Positions 43,499-46,834 of a stretch of 46,834 nucleotides of DNA are shown piece by piece (within the stretch, counting starts at the first letter, position 1; every line of letters begins with the position of its first letter). The stretch spans positions 1 through 46,834 of the forward strand of contig VGXM01000023.1 of assembly GCA_016873295.1 (NCBI GenBank), given 5' to 3'. The DNA comes from Phycisphaerae bacterium (GTDB lineage: Bacteria; Planctomycetota; Phycisphaerae; Phycisphaerales; UBA1924). The notes beneath the pieces were generated by a model. It was not told where the DNA came from and did not search any database. It saw only the letters and a list, made by a program, of their open reading frames with translations. Made by a program: the position numbers and the translations under genes.

Positions 43499-43990
43499 AT
43501 GGGCGCGGGGAGGGGCAAGTCGCCGGTGGAGCGGGCCGTCGCGCGGGCCGTGCGCCTGCTCAAGGCCCGCGAGCGCACGCGGGCGGAACTGAGGGAGAGG
43601 CTCTCGGCGGCGGGGTTCGACGGGGCCACCGTCGAGGCGGCGATGGGGCGCCTGGGCTCGCTCGTGGACGACGCGCGGGCCGCGGAGTCGCACGCCCACC
43701 GCCTCACCGCGCGCGGGCCGGTCGGACGCGAGCACCTGGTCGCGCGGCTCGAGGATCGCGGCGTGGGGAGGGCCCTGGCCGACGAGGCCGCGACCCGGTC
43801 GCTCCCCGACACCGAGTCGCGGGCCGCGGCGGAGGCGGCGGCGCGGGCGGCGCGCCGGATTCCGGCGTCGCTCGACGCGCCGACTCGCTGGCGCCGGCTG
43901 CTCGCCGCGCTGGCCCGCGCCGGCTTCGCCGAGGAGACGGCGGGCGAGGCGGCGCGGCGCGTGCTCGGCCCGCCCCCGGACGGCGAGTAG
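43499..43990 (+). CDS. recX: RecX-like regulator of RecA
   Basis: The 163-residue protein is made of three-helix repeats typical of RecX: AVRLLKARERTRAELRERLSAAGFDGATVEAAMGRL (about 20-55), LVDDARAAESHAHRLTARGPVGREHLVARLEDRGV (57-91), and a weaker last repeat with LLAALARAGFAEETAGEAARRVL. RecX limits RecA filament growth. GGGGGAG directly precedes the ATG. Usual RecX partners (recA) are not adjacent; a TPR gene is. The third repeat diverges and is Ala-rich. Confidence 0.82.
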   Translation: MGAGRGKSPVERAVARAVRLLKARERTRAELRERLSAAGFDGATVEAAMGRLGSLVDDARAAESHAHRLTARGPVGREHLVARLEDRGVGRALADEAATRSLPDTESRAAAEAAARAARRIPASLDAPTRWRRLLAALARAGFAEETAGEAARRVLGPPPDGE

Positions 43991-44013
43991 CCGGTCCGTC
44001 CTACGCTCCGGCG

Positions 44014-44532
44014 ATGCTCACGCGCTCCGTCGCTCCCGCACTTGTCGCCCTCCTTCTCGGCGCCGGGTGCGCCGAACAGAACCACCGGCTGAACGTGGGC
44101 CCCATCGGCGGGGGGGCGCATGTGCCGGCGCTGACGGCGCGGGGAGGGGCCCGGGCGACGACGATCGCACGGGCCGATCCCCGCCCCACCGCCCACGACG
44201 AGATCGCCCAACGCCGGTGGGAGGAGACCACGCTCACGCTGCCGGTGGACGGCACCTGGCACGGCCCGCTCTACGGCAACACCCACCGCTGGTCGATCGA
44301 CACCCCGCGCCGCCGCGGCGACTATCCCACGGTCGAATCGGCGGCGGCGCTGGACGACCCGTTCGGCACGGTGGGTGAGACGCTCGCCACGCCCTTCAAG
44401 GCCTTGGGCGACGTGGCCCTGTTCGTGCCGCGCCTGATCGCGACCCCGCCGACGCGGCAGAAGCGGAGCCCGGCGGACGAGGCCTACGACCGCCTGCCGC
44501 CGTCCCGCGTTCCCGCGCGGGACGGGCCATGA
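44014..44532 (+). CDS. Predicted lipoprotein of unknown function
   Basis: The 172-residue protein has a type II signal (MLTRSVAPALVALLLGAGC) with Cys19 as the lipidation site. The body has a Trp-containing middle (RRWEETTLTLPVDGTWHGPLY), then DYPTVESAAALDDPFGTVGETLATPFKALGDVALFVPRL, and a basic tail. No family is recognised. Its stop overlaps the rhodanese ATG as ATGA (44529-44532), so the two are translationally coupled and may work together at the membrane. Confidence 0.78.
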   Translation: MLTRSVAPALVALLLGAGCAEQNHRLNVGPIGGGAHVPALTARGGARATTIARADPRPTAHDEIAQRRWEETTLTLPVDGTWHGPLYGNTHRWSIDTPRRRGDYPTVESAAALDDPFGTVGETLATPFKALGDVALFVPRLIATPPTRQKRSPADEAYDRLPPSRVPARDGP

Positions 44533-44936
44533 TCGACGACGGCTCGCTGCCCGCCGGATACCCCTTCAGGCCCGACCTGGAGTTGACGCCGGCGCAGGCG
44601 AGCACGCTGCTGGGCGCCCGTCCGCCGCGGCTGCTCCTGCTCGATTGCCGGACCGCCGCCGAGTGGGCGGTGGCGCGGATCGACGGGTCCCTTCACGTGC
44701 CGCTCGAAGATCTGGCGATCCGCGCGGACGAGATCGGGTCGAGCGCGGTGCCGATCGCGGTGATCTGCCATCACGGCGTGCGGTCGCTCCGGGCGGTGGC
44801 GGTCCTCCGCGGCCATGGATTCGGCGACGCCCGCTCGGTCGCGGGCGGGATCGACGCGTGGTCGCGGTTCGTCGACGCCGGGGTGCCGCGGTACGTACGC
44901 GGCCCGCGGGGCTGTCGGCCCCTGCTCGGCGCGTGA
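44529..44936 (+). CDS. Single-domain rhodanese-like sulfurtransferase
   Basis: The 135-residue protein has a rhodanese fold: LLLLDCRTAAEWAVARIDGSLHVPLEDL (35-62, with Asp39 and Arg41), the active-site loop ICHHGVRS with catalytic Cys80, and ARSVAGGIDAWSRFVDAGVPRY near the end. It is a persulfide carrier or phosphate-binding homologue; the six-residue loop favours sulfur transfer. It overlaps the lipoprotein gene by 4 bp. It lacks a signal peptide, so it is cytoplasmic. Confidence 0.92.
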   Translation: MIDDGSLPAGYPFRPDLELTPAQASTLLGARPPRLLLLDCRTAAEWAVARIDGSLHVPLEDLAIRADEIGSSAVPIAVICHHGVRSLRAVAVLRGHGFGDARSVAGGIDAWSRFVDAGVPRYVRGPRGCRPLLGA

Positions 44937-44943
44937 GAATGAA

Positions 44944-44973
44944 ACGGGCCCCGCTCGAAGGAGCGGGGCCCGT
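44944..44973 (-). terminator. Strong hairpin terminator between convergent genes
   Basis: CGGGCCCCGCTC-GAAG-GAGCGGGGCCCG is a perfect 12-bp stem. On the minus strand it is followed by TTTCATTC, so it mainly serves the dockerin-tailed gene, but it can also stop transcription from the rhodanese side, whose stop codon lies 7 bp away. Confidence 0.85.
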
Positions 44974-45001
44974 AGAGGAGCAGGTCAGAGGCCGCTCTCG
45001 A

Positions 45002-46297
45002 TCAGCAGCCGGCGTTGTAGAGGTTGAGGAACTCGAGGAAGTCGTTGAAGTCGACGACGCCGTCGCCGTTCAGGTCGGCGCAGAGGTCCTGGGCGTTGAA
45101 GGTGTTGAGGAAGGAGAGGAAGTCGTTGAAGTCGATCACGCCGTCCTCGTTCCAGTCGGCGCGGCTGCACGCGCCGCCGCCGGTGCCGGGGCAGGGGGTC
45201 GCGGTCTCATCAACGACGACGTAGTACATGAAGCCCGCGACGTGCCCGCAGGGGAACCAGGGGGTGGTGCCGCAGCCGAAGCCGAAGAAGTCGTTCTTCA
45301 GGCCGGTGGTCGGCGCGTTCCACACAAAGGTGCCGTTGGTGGTGAAGGGCTGGTCGTCCTCCATCCACATGGTGCAGGAGAGCTCATCGCCCGGGCGGCG
45401 CGGCGTGCTCGGGTTGTTGTCGCGGTTGTCCATGGACCAGTACATCGACTGGGCGGGGCCGGTCGCGGGGGTGTAGCTGAGCGGGCCCGGGACGGGCGCC
45501 GCGTAGTTGCCGCCCGGCGGGGGCTGGTTCGGGGCCGTGCCGAACGTGAACCCGTTGAGCGAGTTGGCGATGATCATCTCGGTGGCGCCGGTGCCGTCCA
45601 TGGGCATGTTGGCCACGATGCCGGGCTCGTTCTTGAAGTTGTAGTAGCGGGTGCGGTAGCCGGCGGAGGTCGCGGTGAGGCCCGGCGCGGTGGCCGAGCT
45701 GCGAAGCTCGACGGCGAAGCCGCCCAGCCCGTTCTTGGCGGCCAGGATGGCGTCGCCCGTGCCGACGTTGAAGCCGGTGGTGGTGGGGTTGATCGTGCCC
45801 TCGCCGGCGTTGTTGTAGTCATCCCAGAACCGGACGACGATGAAGCAGGGCTCGGTGGCCGGGGGGTTCCACCAGAGGGTGTGCCCGAAGAGCACGACGC
45901 GCTTGCCGAAGGTCTCGGGGCGGGTCAGGCTGAAGTCGTTGCAGTAGTGCGGATTGGTGACGGTCGTGCCCAGGAAGAAGCGGGTGGAGGGGGCGTAGGT
46001 GGTGGCGCACAGGTCGCCGCCCAGCGGCGTGCGGGGATCGCCCAAGTAGTCGTACTCGTACGCGTCGATCGCGGGGGTATTGCCCAGCGTGCGGCCGCTG
46101 ATCTGGTCGTCGTGGTTGCGCCACGGACCGAACTCGCCGAGCATCCACTGCCCGTCGACGACGGTCAGCGGCGCCATGCGGTACTGCTCGCCCTGCGTCG
46201 TGATCGCCTGGGCGGTCTGAAACTGCTGCGCGGAAGCCGCCGCCACTGCCAAGCAGAGCGGCAGGCCCGCACACACCATCAAGTTCCGTGCCTTCAT
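45002..46297 (-). CDS. Secreted protein with GC-type dockerin-like C-terminus
   Basis: The 431-residue protein has a signal peptide (MKARNLMVCAGLPLCLAVAAASA, cleaved about 23), a beta-rich body with many Cys, Trp and Asn residues, and two EF-hand-like calcium loops at the end. Loop 1 is DWNEDGVIDFND (381-392; ligands Asp381, Asn383, Asp385, Asp389, Asp392); loop 2 is DLNGDGVVDFND (408-419). Each is followed by FLxFLN, and the protein ends NAGC. This dockerin-like pair with a terminal Gly-Cys is typical of Phycisphaerae exported proteins and may be a surface-attachment or cell-wall sorting module; the mechanism is not established. Strong terminator downstream. Body function unknown. Confidence 0.9.
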   Translation of the reverse strand: MKARNLMVCAGLPLCLAVAAASAQQFQTAQAITTQGEQYRMAPLTVVDGQWMLGEFGPWRNHDDQISGRTLGNTPAIDAYEYDYLGDPRTPLGGDLCATTYAPSTRFFLGTTVTNPHYCNDFSLTRPETFGKRVVLFGHTLWWNPPATEPCFIVVRFWDDYNNAGEGTINPTTTGFNVGTGDAILAAKNGLGGFAVELRSSATAPGLTATSAGYRTRYYNFKNEPGIVANMPMDGTGATEMIIANSLNGFTFGTAPNQPPPGGNYAAPVPGPLSYTPATGPAQSMYWSMDNRDNNPSTPRRPGDELSCTMWMEDDQPFTTNGTFVWNAPTTGLKNDFFGFGCGTTPWFPCGHVAGFMYYVVVDETATPCPGTGGGACSRADWNEDGVIDFNDFLSFLNTFNAQDLCADLNGDGVVDFNDFLEFLNLYNAGC

Positions 46298-46834
46298 TCT
46301 TCAGCTCCTTCTCAGGGTTCCGAATACGAACCAAAGATCCGAGACGCCGTGGAGCCTCACGTGAGGGCCCCTCGCCACTCGGGCCTCCGACCCGAACCTG
46401 GGTCCTCATGACCCTGGAGGTCGGGTATCACCGACCCCCGTGCTCGCACGCGCGAGCCCCGAGCCGCCGTCCATGGCCAGCCCGGGTCGTTTGCTTGCTC
46501 CACGAGAGTGTCTGGATCGGCCAATCCGGCCCGCCGCTGGATACCACCGGGGCAAGATCGAGCCGAACGAACCAGGTACCTCCCTTCCTTACCGTCACGC
46601 GCACCGGGCGGACAGCCCCCTGTCGATCGTCGAACATCCGCCGCCGACGGTCGCGCGGTTTCTTCCTCCGCGTATACCCTACCTGACCCAACCCCTCAAT
46701 GCAAGCGTTTTTCGTGGGCGTCCAGCAAAAACAGTGTCCGATAAGCGGCGGCGGAGGCCCTTCCGCCGATCCGGATCTGGCGGTCCGTGTGTAGCCTGAC
46801 ACCTCACGAACAACGGCGGCCCGTCAGACCCGCT
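46298..46834. other. Intergenic region at the right edge
   Basis: No supported gene in these 537 bp. A 6-bp hairpin GGTCGG/CCGACC lies at 46419-46436. On the minus strand TTGCAT-17-TAGGGT (46676-46704) could be a promoter for the dockerin-tailed gene, but it would leave a leader of nearly 400 nt. The open frames here have no family features. Confidence 0.4.

Noticed and set aside
46288..46799. Plus-strand open frames at the right edge
   Set aside because: No recognisable domain, no ribosome-binding site and overlap with the 5' region of the dockerin-tailed gene.

Overview
The window is high-GC bacterial DNA that reads best as a member of the Planctomycetota, probably the class Phycisphaerae. 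The main clues are a secreted protein ending in a dockerin-like EF-hand pair plus a terminal Gly-Cys, a second secreted protein with a planctomycete-style PAPG/PEP-CTERM tail, an imuA-imuB-dnaE2 mutagenesis cassette, and abundant palindromic repeats between genes. This placement is inference from gene content; there is no rRNA in the window.

Layout, left to right. 1-327: the 5' part of an RRM RNA-binding protein gene. 503-1647: a tandem array of six ~191-bp palindromic units. 1648-9143: prolyl oligopeptidase, an ABC ATPase, a large membrane-anchored protein, a small membrane protein and an M20 peptidase. 9219-16386: a one-carbon block with fdhD, a molybdenum formate dehydrogenase alpha subunit (Cys type), its NADH-binding NuoE/NuoF-like partner, and formate-tetrahydrofolate ligase; together these can interconvert CO2, formate and formyl-THF. 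16616-16689: tRNA-Val(GAC). 16829-19670: three exported proteins (PEP-CTERM-like, fasciclin, OmpA lipoprotein). 19805-23390: xseA, xseB and a prepilin peptidase, with a block of other palindromes between xseA and xseB. 24508-33177: a peptide/nickel-type ABC importer operon with two OppC-like permeases, no OppF, and a glycosyltransferase at its end. 33378-40091: imuA, imuB, dnaE2, diverging from the importer. 40374-41895: a DUF2231-like membrane protein and a 3-hydroxyacyl-CoA dehydrogenase. 41957-43168: a second six-unit array of the same palindromic repeat. 43180-44936: a TPR protein, RecX, a lipoprotein and a rhodanese. 45002-46297: the dockerin-tailed secreted protein.

The most unusual feature is dnaE2. 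Its reading frame runs unbroken for 1329 codons although at least three, probably four, repeat elements have been inserted into it, all in linkers between conserved polymerase motifs. The elements share one architecture: tandem 8-bp words on the left and the reverse-complement words on the right. The largest (38027-38507) has four copies of GTGGTCGA, a complete four-helix-bundle gene of the 23S rRNA intervening-sequence protein family read in another frame, and four reverse-complement copies whose first base directly follows the gene's stop codon. A 105-bp element 730 bp downstream has the same 4+4 octamer ends and no gene, as expected for a non-autonomous derivative. Removing all the inserts would leave about 1070 residues, the usual size of DnaE2. 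The pattern resembles the in-frame palindromic elements of Rickettsia, but here one copy carries a candidate mobility or maintenance gene. I regard this octamer-bounded, frame-preserving element family as the best candidate for something undescribed.
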